Assembly (NCBI RefSeq): GCF_900088825.1
Contig: NZ_LT592171.1
Span: forward strand, 584,009-648,008
Reading direction: 5' to 3'
Origin: Thiomonas delicata
GTDB lineage: Bacteria > Pseudomonadota > Gammaproteobacteria > Burkholderiales > Burkholderiaceae_C
Length of the DNA stretch: 64,000 bases
The translations under genes and the position numbers were made by a program. Below the pieces are notes generated by a model, which saw nothing but the letters and a program-made list of their open reading frames with translations, searched no databases and was not told where the DNA came from. Positions 41,938-51,217 of this stretch are shown here, in pieces (within the stretch, counting starts at the first letter, position 1; every line of letters begins with the position of its first letter).

Positions 41938-44900
41938 TTGATACGGTTGTGGGTCGGTATCGTGATGCTCGCCACCTTGTTCACGGCGTGGATCGCCTGG
42001 CGTGCCTGGGACGACCTGCGCGCCCAGAGCCAGCAGCAGCTGCGCGCCTTTGCCGCCGAATACGCCGTCGAGTGGCGTGCCAGGCTGCGTTCGCGTCAGT
42101 TTTCCATGCTGCGCCTCAGCCGGAACTTGCTGGCGGATCCGCAGACGACGCAGCAGCAGCTCGACATGTATCTGCGCGACAGTCCCGACATCGAAGGCGT
42201 CGCGCTGGTCGACGGCGCGGGGCGTTATGTCGCGCGCAGCGGAGCCCTGCCGCCACTGCCCGTCGGCGACGCCGCGCTGACCGCGGCCACGCGCGCCGCC
42301 TATGCCCGCTGTCTGCGCGCGCCGGGCTTTTGCGTCGGTCCGCCGGTCCCCGACCGGCGCGCGCCGGGGCACTGGCTGAACCTCGATTTCCTGCCGCTGG
42401 GGAGCCTGCCCGGCGCGCAGGAGCACCTGGTTCTGGCCCAGGCGCCGGCTTTCCCGCGGGTGATCGGGCTGACGCAACAGCCGGCCGACGGCATGGCCTT
42501 CGCCATCCTGCGCGAGGACGGGCTTTTGCAATTGCGCCTGCCGCAGACGTCCCATCCGCCCTATGGCCAGCCGCAAGGCGGGATCATGGTCGAGACTTTG
42601 CGCGCCAACCCCCGGGCGCTCGCCGGCGTGTTCTCGGGTCCGTCCACCGCAGTGGATCGGCAGTTGGTGGGCGCTTTCGTGCGCGTGCCCGACTACCCCT
42701 TCACCATCGGCGCCAATCTGCCTATGCGTCTGCTGGTGGAGCACTGGGCCGCGCAACTCGCCAGCACGCTCTTGCTGTTCATGGGGCTGATCGCGGCGGC
42801 CTCCTGGCTGTTCGACAGCACCTTGCGTCAGCTCGGCCGTACCGAGCGCAGCCGGGCGCAGGCCTTGGACGGCCTGCGCCGCCAGCGCGATGAGCTGGAC
42901 GTGACGCTGTCGTCCATCGGCGATGCCGTGATCGCCACCGACGCGCAGGGGCGGATCACGCGCATGAACGCCGAGGCCGAGCGCCTGACGGGATGGCGCG
43001 CCGCGCAGGCACAGGGCCAGCCGGTGGCGCAGGTGTTCCGCATCGCGGTGGAAGGCGAGGACTCGCTGGCGCCCTGCCCGGTGGCGCAGACCCTGCGCAG
43101 CGGCAAGGTGGCGCAGCTGGCCAACCACACAGAATTGCACAGCCGCGATGGGCGCGTGCTGGCGATCGAGGATTCGGCCGCGCCCATCACCGGGTTCTCG
43201 GGCGAGGTGCGCGGCGCGGTGCTGGTGTTCCACGACGTGACCGAGCGGCGCGAACGCGCGCGCCGCAACGAGCGCCTGCGCAGCCTTTACGCGGCGCTGG
43301 CGCAGTTGGGCGAGATCGTGCAGCAGCAGGCGCGTCTGGGCGATGAAGCGGAACTGTTTCGCGCCGCGTGCGGCGCGCTGGCCCAGTCCAGCCTGTTCAA
43401 TGCGGCGTGGATCGGCCGCCCGGACGCCGCCGGGGTGTTCCAGTTGCAGGCCAGCGCCGGCGCCGGGGCGCAGCATCTGCACCAGGTCGTCATGCGCCTG
43501 GACGACCCGCTGCCGGCGCTTTCCGTGCGCGCCTGGCTGGCCGGCGAGCTGCTGTACCACAACGATTTCCCGTCCGATCCGCTGAACGCGCCGCGGCGCG
43601 ACTTCGTCGTCACCCACCGCTGGCACAGCATCGCCGCCGTTCCGCTGCGCCGGGCCGGGCGGCCCGAGGCCATCCTGGTCGTCACCTCGCCCGCATACGG
43701 TTTGTTCCAGGACGACGTGCGCGAGCTCATCGCCCGCATCGCCCGCCTGCTCGGCCACGCGCTGGACGAGATCGCCGCCCACCGGGCGCTGCAGCAGGTG
43801 CGCCAGCGCGAACAGTGGCTGGCCCTGCACGACACCCTCACCGGGCTGCCCAACCGCAATATGCTCGAGGGCCAGTTGCAGCAGGCCATCGCGCGCGCCG
43901 ATGCGGCGGGCACGCTGTTGGCGCTGGCCTACCTGGACCTCGACGGATTCAAGTCCATCAACGACGTGTATGGCCACCTGATCGGCGACCAGGTGCTGCG
44001 CGCGGTGGCCGAGCGCCTGAGGACCAAGCTGCCGGCCGACGCCCTGGCCCTGCGCATGGGCGGCGACGAATTCGTGCTCATCATCGAGGGTTGCGCGGAG
44101 GTGGCCGTGCTCGAACCCCTGTGCACAAGCCTGCTCGAGTCCCTGCGCGAGCCCATGCAGGTGGGCAACCCGCCCCTGCGGCTGCAGGTCGACACCAGTT
44201 GCGGCATCACCATTTATCCCTACGACCGCGAATCCCCCGACACCCTGCTGCGCCACGCCGACATGGCGCTGTACGCCCACAAGAGCCGGCGCGGCCCGCT
44301 GCGTGGGGCCTTCCGCCTGTACGACCCGGCCATGGCGCAGGCGTCCTTCGCGACGTCCGATCGCCGCGTCGAACTGCGCCGCATGATCGAGGGCGGCGAC
44401 CTGGTGCTGCACTACCAGCCCGTGCTCGATCGCGCCAGCGGTCGCATCCGCAGTGTGGAGGCGCTGGCCCGGCTGCGCCGCGACGGCGCCTTGCTGCAGC
44501 CCGAAGCCTTCATGCGCGAGCTCGGTCCCATGGAGCTCAGCCTGCTGGGCGCGCGCGTGCGCCAGCAGGCCCTGGCCGACCTGGCCATCTGGGTGCGTCA
44601 AGGCCTGCACCTCGGAGTCTCGGTGAACGTGGTGCCGCAGGAACTGCTGGCCGCCGATTTCGCCAGCCGGGTGCTGGCCGAGGTGGGCGGCCACCCGGAG
44701 CTCGAGCCCGGCATGCTCAGCCTGGAGATTCTGGAGACCGAGGAAGTGTTCGGCGAGCACGTGGTGCTCGAGCAGTTGGGCATCCTGCGCCACGAGGGTG
44801 TGCGCGTGGGCATGGACGACGTCGGCTCGGCCTATGCCTCGCTGCTGCGCCTGAAGACCCTGCCGGTGGACCTGCTGAAAATCGACCAGGCTTTCGTGCG

Positions 44901-45144
44901 CGACCTGCCCAGCCACCCACGCGACCGCCTGTTCCTCGACGCCATCCTGGCGCTGGGCCAGGCCCTGGGCATACGCACCGTGATCGAGGGTGTCGAGACG
45001 CGCGCCCATCTCGACCTGCTGCTGCGCACCTCGGCGGATGCCCTGCAGGGCTATGCCATTTCGCAGGCCCTGCCGGCGGACGACATTCCGGCTTTCGTGA
45101 CAGGCTTTCGCCTGCCGCCGCGCGGCGTGCGGGCCTATTCGTAG
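41938..45144 (+). CDS. membrane-anchored PAS-GAF-GGDEF-EAL protein
   Basis: About 1068 residues. It has a first membrane segment (LWVGIVMLATLFTAWIAW), a periplasmic sensory region of about 240 residues and a second segment (TLLLFMGLIAAASWLF). PAS (LSSIGDAVIATDAQGRI), GAF, GGDEF (MGGDEF, residues about 707-712) and EAL (VEALARL, then MDDVGSAYASL and KIDQAF) domains follow. Both catalytic signatures are intact, so cyclase and phosphodiesterase activities are possible. The RxxD inhibitory site is not in place. The start is uncertain: the frame is open to a TTG at 41692, but coding character and the first membrane helix begin near the TTG at 41938. The stop overlaps the lolC stop tail to tail by 10 bases. 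Confidence 0.88.
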   Translation: MIRLWVGIVMLATLFTAWIAWRAWDDLRAQSQQQLRAFAAEYAVEWRARLRSRQFSMLRLSRNLLADPQTTQQQLDMYLRDSPDIEGVALVDGAGRYVARSGALPPLPVGDAALTAATRAAYARCLRAPGFCVGPPVPDRRAPGHWLNLDFLPLGSLPGAQEHLVLAQAPAFPRVIGLTQQPADGMAFAILREDGLLQLRLPQTSHPPYGQPQGGIMVETLRANPRALAGVFSGPSTAVDRQLVGAFVRVPDYPFTIGANLPMRLLVEHWAAQLASTLLLFMGLIAAASWLFDSTLRQLGRTERSRAQALDGLRRQRDELDVTLSSIGDAVIATDAQGRITRMNAEAERLTGWRAAQAQGQPVAQVFRIAVEGEDSLAPCPVAQTLRSGKVAQLANHTELHSRDGRVLAIEDSAAPITGFSGEVRGAVLVFHDVTERRERARRNERLRSLYAALAQLGEIVQQQARLGDEAELFRAACGALAQSSLFNAAWIGRPDAAGVFQLQASAGAGAQHLHQVVMRLDDPLPALSVRAWLAGELLYHNDFPSDPLNAPRRDFVVTHRWHSIAAVPLRRAGRPEAILVVTSPAYGLFQDDVRELIARIARLLGHALDEIAAHRALQQVRQREQWLALHDTLTGLPNRNMLEGQLQQAIARADAAGTLLALAYLDLDGFKSINDVYGHLIGDQVLRAVAERLRTKLPADALALRMGGDEFVLIIEGCAEVAVLEPLCTSLLESLREPMQVGNPPLRLQVDTSCGITIYPYDRESPDTLLRHADMALYAHKSRRGPLRGAFRLYDPAMAQASFATSDRRVELRRMIEGGDLVLHYQPVLDRASGRIRSVEALARLRRDGALLQPEAFMRELGPMELSLLGARVRQQALADLAIWVRQGLHLGVSVNVVPQELLAADFASRVLAEVGGHPELEPGMLSLEILETEEVFGEHVVLEQLGILRHEGVRVGMDDVGSAYASLLRLKTLPVDLLKIDQAFVRDLPSHPRDRLFLDAILALGQALGIRTVIEGVETRAHLDLLLRTSADALQGYAISQALPADDIPAFVTGFRLPPRGVRAYS

Positions 45145-46409
45145 CGCAGGGCCACGGCGGGCTGCACGCGCGAGGCGCGCCAGCTCGGATAGAGCGTGGC
45201 CAGCAGCGACAGCACCAGCGCCACCACCGTGATGGTGAGGATGTCCGAGGCCCTGGGGTCGCTCGGCATCTTGTGGATGAGGTAGACGCTGCGCGGCAGG
45301 AACTGGGTGTGGAACACCCATTCCAGGAAGCTGACGATGGGGTCGATGTTGAAGGCGATGAGGCAGCCCAGCAGCACGCCCGAGAGCACGCCGATCACGC
45401 CGGTGATGGCCCCCTGGACGATGAAGATGCCCATGATGGAACGCGGGCTGGCGCCCTGGGTGCGCAGGATGGCGATGTCCGACTGCTTGTCGGTGACGGT
45501 CATCACCAGCGTGGACACCAGATTGAACGCCGCCACCGCGACGATCATCGCCAGGATGATGAACATCATGCGCTTCTCGATCACCACGGCCTCGAACCAG
45601 GTGCGGTTCTGCTCGGTCCAGGGTTGCGCCACCAGATTGGCCGGGAGCGTGGTCTGCAGTGCCTGCGCCACGGCCGGGGCGTCGTCGATCGAACGGGTCT
45701 GCACGCGCAGGCCGGTGGGGCCGCCCGAGAGGAAGAGCTTGGCGGCGTCGTCCATGTTCAGCAGCGCCAGCGTGCTGTCGTATTCGTAATGGCCGACGTT
45801 GAACACGCCCACCACGCGCAGGGTGCGCAGGCGCGGGATCATGCCGGCCGGGGTGAGGCTGCCGCTGGGCACCACCATGGTGATCTGGTCGCCGATGCCC
45901 ACGCCCAGGCGCTGCGCCAGTTCGTTGCCCAGCACCACGCTGAAACTGCCCGGCTTCAGCGCCGCGAGCGAGCCCGCCACCATGTGCGTGGCGATGGCCG
46001 AGACCTTGTCTTCCTCCTGCGGCTCGATGCCCCAGGCCAGCACGCCGAACAACTGGTTGCCCTGCGCCAGCAGCGCCTGGCCGCTGACGAAGGGCGCCAC
46101 GCCGGTGACGGCCGGATTGCGCTGCACCACCCGCGCCACGCCGCGCCAGTCGGTCAGCGGGCCACCGTCCACGCTGAACACCTGGATGTGCGGAATGACG
46201 TTGAGCATGCGGTCGCGCACGTCCTTCTGGAAGCCGTTCATCACCGAGATGACCACGATCAGCGCGGCCACCCCGAGCGCGATGCCGGCGACCGAGATGA
46301 AGGAGATGAAGGAGATGAAGCCGTTGCGCCGCGTGCGCCGGCCGGCGCGCGTGTAGCGCCAGCCGATGAGCAGCTCGAACGGCAGGCCTGAGGGCGTGGA
46401 GGTGGACAT
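45135..46409 (-). CDS. lolC: lipoprotein-releasing ABC transporter permease LolC/LolE
   Basis: A 424-residue permease with an N-terminal helix ([20 protein letters not shown]), then the family motif [19 protein letters not shown] and a periplasmic domain of about 200 residues. Three helices follow near the C-terminus ([18 protein letters not shown], then [16 protein letters not shown]). It extracts lipoproteins from the inner membrane for LolA. I start at the ATG at 46409 ([14 protein letters not shown]). The matching ATPase gene, lolD, is far away at 58218-58910 on the same strand. Confidence 0.93.
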   Translation of the reverse strand: MSTSTPSGLPFELLIGWRYTRAGRRTRRNGFISFISFISVAGIALGVAALIVVISVMNGFQKDVRDRMLNVIPHIQVFSVDGGPLTDWRGVARVVQRNPAVTGVAPFVSGQALLAQGNQLFGVLAWGIEPQEEDKVSAIATHMVAGSLAALKPGSFSVVLGNELAQRLGVGIGDQITMVVPSGSLTPAGMIPRLRTLRVVGVFNVGHYEYDSTLALLNMDDAAKLFLSGGPTGLRVQTRSIDDAPAVAQALQTTLPANLVAQPWTEQNRTWFEAVVIEKRMMFIILAMIVAVAAFNLVSTLVMTVTDKQSDIAILRTQGASPRSIMGIFIVQGAITGVIGVLSGVLLGCLIAFNIDPIVSFLEWVFHTQFLPRSVYLIHKMPSDPRASDILTITVVALVLSLLATLYPSWRASRVQPAVALRYE

Positions 46410-46516
46410 GGGGGCGAAGTTTACGGGCTGGGCGATTTCCAGCATCCATGCCGGCACAAGGCCTTGGGCCGGCGCCCTATGCTGAGGGTCCTGCCACAAC
46501 CCGGAGGACACTCCCG

Positions 46517-47527
46517 ATGAACGACGCCACCATGCCCATGCCCTACCGCCGCCTCGGCCGCAGCGGCCTGCAAGTCAGCCTGTTGTCGCTCGGCTCGTGG
46601 GTGACGTTCCACAACCAGGTGGATGCTTCCGGCGTGCGCGAGATGATGGCCGCGGCGCGCGACGCCGGGGTCAACTTCTTCGACAACGCCGAGGTGTACG
46701 CCAACGGCGAGAGCGAGACCCTGATGGGCCAGGTCATGGGTCAGCTGGGGTGGAACCGGCTGGACTACATCGTGTCCAGCAAGTTCTTCTGGGGCCTGGA
46801 CCGCGGCACGCCCGACGCGCCGCGCATCAACGGCCGCGACACCCTCAACCGCAAGTATCTGCTGCAGGCAGTGGACGGCAGCCTCAAGCGGCTGAAGCTC
46901 GACTTCATCGACCTGATCTTCTGCCACCGCGCCGATCCGCACACGCCGGTGGAAGAAACCGTCTGGGCCATGCACCACGTCATCGAGCAGGGCAAGGCGC
47001 TCTATTGGGGCACCAGCGAATGGAGCGCCGACGAGATTCGCGCCGCCTGGGAGGTGGCCGAGCGCCACCACCTGCACAAGCCGGTGATGGAGCAGCCGCA
47101 ATACCACCTGTTCCACCGCAAGCGCGTGGAACAGGAGTACGCGCGGCTGTATGCCGACATCGGCCTCGGGCTGACCACCTGGAGTCCGCTGGCCTCGGGC
47201 CTGCTCACCGGCAAGTACCGCGCAGGGGTGCCCGCCGGCAGCCGCGGCGCGATCCAGAGCCTGTCCTTCCTGCGCGAGGGGCTGCTGGACGCGCGCAAGA
47301 ACGCCGCGGTGGGCGAACTCGACGCCGTGGCCCAGGACCTCGGCTGCAGCGTGGCGCAGCTGGCCCTGGCCTGGGTGGCGCGCAATCCGCGCGTGAGCAC
47401 GGTGATCCTGGGCGCGTCCAGGCTGGCGCAATTGCAGGAGAACCTCGGCGCGCTGGCGGTGCTGCCCAAGCTTTCGACCGAGGTCGTGCAACGCATCGAG
47501 GCCATCACCGCCGGGCTGGCCGAATGA
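46517..47527 (+). CDS. aldo/keto reductase, Kv-beta/YghZ type
   Basis: A 336-residue (beta/alpha)8 NADPH-dependent reductase. It has [20 protein letters not shown] at the start, the catalytic tetrad region [14 protein letters not shown] (Asp and Tyr) and IVSSKFFWG (Lys). [20 protein letters not shown] carries the fourth residue, His. [16 protein letters not shown] and [17 protein letters not shown] are typical of voltage-gated potassium-channel beta-like reductases. A good ribosome site (GGAGGA, 46503-46508) precedes the ATG. The gene stops 11 bases before the IS1182-family insertion. Confidence 0.93.
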   Translation: MNDATMPMPYRRLGRSGLQVSLLSLGSWVTFHNQVDASGVREMMAAARDAGVNFFDNAEVYANGESETLMGQVMGQLGWNRLDYIVSSKFFWGLDRGTPDAPRINGRDTLNRKYLLQAVDGSLKRLKLDFIDLIFCHRADPHTPVEETVWAMHHVIEQGKALYWGTSEWSADEIRAAWEVAERHHLHKPVMEQPQYHLFHRKRVEQEYARLYADIGLGLTTWSPLASGLLTGKYRAGVPAGSRGAIQSLSFLREGLLDARKNAAVGELDAVAQDLGCSVAQLALAWVARNPRVSTVILGASRLAQLQENLGALAVLPKLSTEVVQRIEAITAGLAE

Positions 47528-47538
47528 CGCGGGCCTAG

Positions 47539-49150
47539 GAGGCTGTCGGACTTTCCAGGCTTACGCCTGATGGATCAATCCGAGACAATGGCGACAGTGC
47601 ATTGAGGAGTTCCTCGCGATGAGCCGCTTTGTTTGTGTTGATCGAGACACGGCCTACCTTCTGCCGCCTTCGGTGGACGAGTGGTTGCCCAGTGATCACC
47701 TTGCGCGCTTTGTGGTCGAAGTGATTGATCGGCTTGATCTGGACGATCTGGTCAAGCAGTACGCGGGCCGTGGCTCTGCCGCGCATCACCCTGCGGTGCT
47801 GCTGGGGCTGCTGATCTACGGGTATGCCAACGGGGTGCATTCGAGCCGCAAGATCGAACGCGCGACCTACGACTCGGTGGCGTTCCGCTTTGTGGCGGCC
47901 AATACGCATCCCGATCACGACACGCTGGCGACGTTCCGTCGGCGCTTTCTGAAGGAGATCGAGGCGCTGTTCGTGCAGGTGCTGGTGCTGGCGCGCGAGA
48001 TGAAGTTACTCAAGCTCGGTCACATTGCGCTGGACGGCACCAAGATTGGAGCCAACGCGAGCAAGCACAAGGCGCTGTCGTGGGGTCATGCCAACAAGAT
48101 CGAGGCGCAGTTGCGCCAGGAAGTCCAGGACCTGTTGGCGCGGGCGGAGAAGGATGATGGATCCAGCGCGCCCGATGGCATGGATGTGCCCGCCGAGATT
48201 GCCCGCCGCGAGGACCGTCTGCGCGCCATCGCGCAGGCCAAGGCCAAGATTGCGCAACGCGCCGCCGAACGATTCAAGGCGGAGCAGCAGGAGTTTGAGG
48301 CCAAAGAGGCCAAGCGCCGCGCCCAGCGCGAGGCTGGCAAGAAGCCGCGCGGGCGGGATCCCGAGCCGCCCCAGGCCGGTCCCCAGGACGGCGACCAGGT
48401 CAACCTGACGGACGAGGAGTCGCGCATCATGCCGGTGTCCGGCGGCGGCTTCGAGCAGAGCTACAACGCCCAAGCCGGCGTGGACATCGAGACGATGATG
48501 GTGGTCACCGCGCACGTCACGCAGTCCTGCAATGACAAGCGCGAAGTGGTGCCCACGCTGGAGCAGATAGCGGCGTTGCCCGAGGCGCTGGGCACCGTGC
48601 AGACCCTGGTCGCCGACAACGGCTTTTGCAGCCAGGCGAACGTGGTCGCCTGCGTGCAGGCGGGAATCGAGCCGCTGCTGGCGATGAAGCGCGAGTCGCA
48701 TCACGTGCCACTGGCCGAACGGTTTGGGCCCGACCCCGACGCGCCGCGAACTGCGGAGCCGGTCGCCAACATGGCCCACCGCCTGTCCACACAGGCAGGC
48801 CGGGCGCTGTACAAACTGCGCAAGCAGACCGTCGAGCCCGTGTTCGGCATCATCAAGCACGTCATGGGCTGGCGTCAGATGAGCATGCGCGGACTGCACA
48901 AGGCGCAAGGCGAGTGGAACCTCGTGACCATGGCCTGGAACATCAAGCGCATGCATGTGCTGCGCGCCAGGTGACGAGCAAAGGGGGAAGTGCGCCCAGA
49001 TCACGCCCCACCGCACGACCTGCTACGCGCCCCAACGGGCCGCCCAGGAGCCTGTGCAAGTGATGAAGACGCTGGCGGCGTGCCGGGTCACGCAAAAACC
49101 GCGCCGCTCGCCGCCGCCACCCGCCCCTCGGGCTTAAGTCCGACGGTCTC
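47539..49150 (+). mobile_element. IS1182-family insertion sequence, 1612 bp
   Basis: The ends GAGGCTGTCGGACTT (47539) and, read inward from 49150, GAGACCGTCGGACTT match at 13 of 15 positions. The 4-bp CTAG is duplicated on both sides (47535-47538 and 49151-49154). One complete transposase gene lies inside. It is inserted within the left target duplication of the neighbouring IS4-family element. Confidence 0.9.
47619..48974 (+). CDS. IS1182-family transposase
   Basis: A 451-residue DDE transposase: N-terminal LPPSVDEWLPSDHLARFVVE and HPAVLLGLLIYGYANGVHSS are family-typical. The first Asp is in HIALDGTKIGANASKH, the second in TLVADNGFCSQANV, and the Glu in KQTVEPVFGIIKHVMG. A charged insert of about 100 residues (QQEFEAKEAKRRAQREAG) lies between the first and second catalytic blocks, as in many IS1182 members. 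It is intact with an ATG at 47619 after GAGGAG. Confidence 0.93.
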   Translation: MSRFVCVDRDTAYLLPPSVDEWLPSDHLARFVVEVIDRLDLDDLVKQYAGRGSAAHHPAVLLGLLIYGYANGVHSSRKIERATYDSVAFRFVAANTHPDHDTLATFRRRFLKEIEALFVQVLVLAREMKLLKLGHIALDGTKIGANASKHKALSWGHANKIEAQLRQEVQDLLARAEKDDGSSAPDGMDVPAEIARREDRLRAIAQAKAKIAQRAAERFKAEQQEFEAKEAKRRAQREAGKKPRGRDPEPPQAGPQDGDQVNLTDEESRIMPVSGGGFEQSYNAQAGVDIETMMVVTAHVTQSCNDKREVVPTLEQIAALPEALGTVQTLVADNGFCSQANVVACVQAGIEPLLAMKRESHHVPLAERFGPDPDAPRTAEPVANMAHRLSTQAGRALYKLRKQTVEPVFGIIKHVMGWRQMSMRGLHKAQGEWNLVTMAWNIKRMHVLRAR

Positions 49151-49344
49151 CTAGGGCCAATACTGTTCAGATACGTAGGATTGGTGTTGGCTGATGGTGT
49201 TGATGGAGTACCTCTCCGCGATGTCGGAGGTTGTAGTTGCTCATTTTGCGTTTGACGCCGCGCGGGTTGGTCCGACCTCGGCTGCTCACGCAGCGACCGC
49301 GGGCGATTTCCTCGAACAAGGCGTCGCGCCAGCAAGGCAGTCGC

Positions 49345-50547
49345 TCAGGGGGGAATGGCCGCGGCCTGCGGCATTTTTCGCTTGATCACTCGCACTGCGT
49401 GGGTGAAGCTCAAGCGATCCGGATCGAGTCCGCGTGGCCAGGCGGCTTGCGCCATGATTTGGCGAATCGCGAAGTGCGCCAGAAGCAGTCCCCAAAGTTC
49501 CTGCCTCACCAGTTCCGGTGTCTTGCTTCGCAGGACGGTGCTGTTGGCTCGCAGGTGCGTCTTGAATTCGGCGAAGACGCTCTCGACTTCCCAGCGTTCG
49601 TGGTAGAGCGCCGCCAGCTCGAGCGCCGGAGCATCCTCGGGATCCAGGATGTTGGTGACCAATCGGTAGCTGTCCTGTGTTGGCGTGGCGGAGTTGGTCA
49701 ACAGGTACTCGACGATCCGAATCGTTTGCCCGACGCGCTCGCTCCTGCGATCGTCGCTGTCGAACACCGTACTGAGATAGGAGCCGTCCGGCAGCGCTTT
49801 TTCAATCGGCAGTTTGCTCGTAGACGGCACTCGCCATGCCAGTTTGGCACCGGTGGCGCACGCGATCTGCCAGAGCTTGAATCCGTAGAAGCCGCGGTCG
49901 GCAAGCACGAGCATGTTTGCTGTCAACTTCTGGGGCAGCAGTCGGCTCGCCATGACGCGTTCGCTCTGGCTGTAGGGGCCGATGTCGGCGGCCACAACGG
50001 CGTGGGTGCCGCACTCGACCAAGCCCAGCAGCCGGGCCTGTGGAAAGGCGCTCTGTCCGCGTGTGGCACTCGGGTAGCCGAAGTAAGAGGCGTTGGCCGC
50101 CTCGTCCGCCACGTCCATGCCGCTGCCATCCAAAGCCATCACGCGCAGCCCGCGATACCAAGCTCCAGGTGCCCCGGGCGCTGCAAGCGGCCGCAACACC
50201 CGATCAGCCAGTTGATGCATGACCTCGGCACCGAGCCGCGTGCGCGCCTGCGAAATCGCCGACTTGCTGGCCTGGACTGCACCAGCCCGGCTATCGCCGA
50301 GCCATTGCAGGCCCTCGCAAACGACGCGCAGAACCTCCTCCAGCGGCGCCTCCCGCCACAGCGCCAACGCCATCACGTAGTACACCACCGCCGGCGCTGG
50401 AAGAAGACGCTCGCGCTGGCTTGCTCGGCCTGTCTCGCTTAGCACCTCCTCGATCAGCGCCCGCGGACAAACGCTGGCCAAAACCCCCGCGCTGATCAGG
50501 TGTGCCACGTCAACCTGGGCCGGTAACGCCTTGCGTGTCCTGGCCAT
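49345..50547 (-). CDS. IS4-family transposase
   Basis: A 400-residue DDE transposase with an N-terminal helical domain and the first Asp in VMALDGSGMDVAD. The second Asp is in MLVLADRGFYGFK, and the Glu in the IS4 YREK-type signature YHERWEVESVFAEFK. It is read on the minus strand and intact. Its ATG at 50547 lies just downstream of a 13-bp hairpin (50551-50580) that would bury the ribosome-binding site in transcripts entering from outside. Confidence 0.93.
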   Translation of the reverse strand: MARTRKALPAQVDVAHLISAGVLASVCPRALIEEVLSETGRASQRERLLPAPAVVYYVMALALWREAPLEEVLRVVCEGLQWLGDSRAGAVQASKSAISQARTRLGAEVMHQLADRVLRPLAAPGAPGAWYRGLRVMALDGSGMDVADEAANASYFGYPSATRGQSAFPQARLLGLVECGTHAVVAADIGPYSQSERVMASRLLPQKLTANMLVLADRGFYGFKLWQIACATGAKLAWRVPSTSKLPIEKALPDGSYLSTVFDSDDRRSERVGQTIRIVEYLLTNSATPTQDSYRLVTNILDPEDAPALELAALYHERWEVESVFAEFKTHLRANSTVLRSKTPELVRQELWGLLLAHFAIRQIMAQAAWPRGLDPDRLSFTHAVRVIKRKMPQAAAIPP

Positions 50548-50550
50548 GCC

Positions 50551-50580
50551 TCATCCTCATCGACACCTCGATGAGGATGA
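50551..50580 (-). promoter_or_regulatory. hairpin covering the transposase ribosome-binding site
   Basis: TCATCCTCATCGA (50551-50563), loop CACC, and TCGATGAGGATGA (50568-50580) form a perfect 13-bp stem. On the minus strand the arm next to the ATG contains GAGGATGAGG, the apparent Shine-Dalgarno. This resembles the RNA hairpins in IS10 and IS50 that silence read-through transcripts. Confidence 0.7.
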
Positions 50581-50618
50581 ATTATGACTGATTGCCTGCT
50601 ATCTGAACAGTATTGGGC

Positions 50619-51179
50619 CTAGGGCTTGCCGGCGCGGCCGCGCATCGGCGCGCGGCGGATGATGCGCTGGAAAAACAGGTTGTTCGGGATAATGACTTCC
50701 TGGCCGTCGTCCTGTTCGATGCAGGTGAACATCAGGTCGGTGTCGATGACCCGGCCCTTGAGGTTCTCGGGCAGGATTTCGATCTGCTGGCCGAGGTGAT
50801 AGGGACGCCAGATCAGCACGAACAGCCGGGCGGTGATGTTGCTGACCATGGTCCAGGTCGCCAGCAGGCCGACGCCGACCACGGCCAGCAGGCTGACGAT
50901 GGTGGACCAGATCGACGACACGTCGATGCCCCAGAAGCGCAGCAGAACCAGGGCCAGGAACAGCCACAGTAGGCTCACGAGCAGGCGTTCGATGGTCTTG
51001 CGCGAAGCGGGATTCAGCGGCAGGTGCCCGTCGGTGACATTCCAAAGGCGGCGGATGTAATGCCGCGCGACGACGATCAGCAGCATGCCCGCGACCAGCA
51101 GGATCAGGCTGGGCAGGGCGTGCCCGACGAGGGTGTCCGGGTGGATCAGGTCGGTGAACGTGGCTTGCAAATCGGGCAT
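50619..51179 (-). CDS. small-conductance mechanosensitive channel, MscS family
   Basis: A 186-residue short MscS-type protein. It has two or three membrane helices, VGHALPSLILLVAGMLLIVV and LLVSLLWLFLALVLLRFWG. The pore-lining helix and beta domain follow: VGVGLLATWTMVSNITAR, then GQQIEILPENLKGRVID and EVIIPNNLFFQRIIRR. It gates in response to membrane tension. Its C-terminus is short. The stop codon (TAG on the minus strand, 50619-50621) lies inside the target duplication of the IS4-family element, so the insertion left the protein intact. Confidence 0.88.
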   Translation of the reverse strand: MPDLQATFTDLIHPDTLVGHALPSLILLVAGMLLIVVARHYIRRLWNVTDGHLPLNPASRKTIERLLVSLLWLFLALVLLRFWGIDVSSIWSTIVSLLAVVGVGLLATWTMVSNITARLFVLIWRPYHLGQQIEILPENLKGRVIDTDLMFTCIEQDDGQEVIIPNNLFFQRIIRRAPMRGRAGKP

Positions 51180-51217
51180 CGGAACGGGCCTCTGGGGAGC
51201 GCAGCCGCCTCGCGGCC

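Larger units (their letters stand above)
49158..50615 (-). mobile_element. IS4-family insertion sequence, 1458 bp
   Basis: Terminal inverted repeats begin CAATACTGTTCAGATA at 49158 and are matched in reverse at the right end (TATCTGAACAGTATTG, 50600-50615). A 10-bp duplication (GGCCTAGGGC) flanks it, the left copy being split by the IS1182 element. It carries one transposase gene on the minus strand. The right target copy contains the mscS stop codon. Confidence 0.9.
47532..50625. repeat. 10-bp target duplication GGCCTAGGGC, split by a second insertion
   Basis: The right copy is 50616-50625. The left copy is broken into GGCCTAG (47532-47538) and CTAGGGC (49151-49157) by the IS1182-family element, which duplicated CTAG. 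This shows the order of the two insertions. Confidence 0.85.

Noticed and set aside
41926-46449. A 1507-codon minus-strand frame over the GGDEF-EAL gene and lolC
   Set aside because: Antisense of two well-recognised genes, rich in His/Gln/Arg as expected of a shadow frame in GC-rich DNA.
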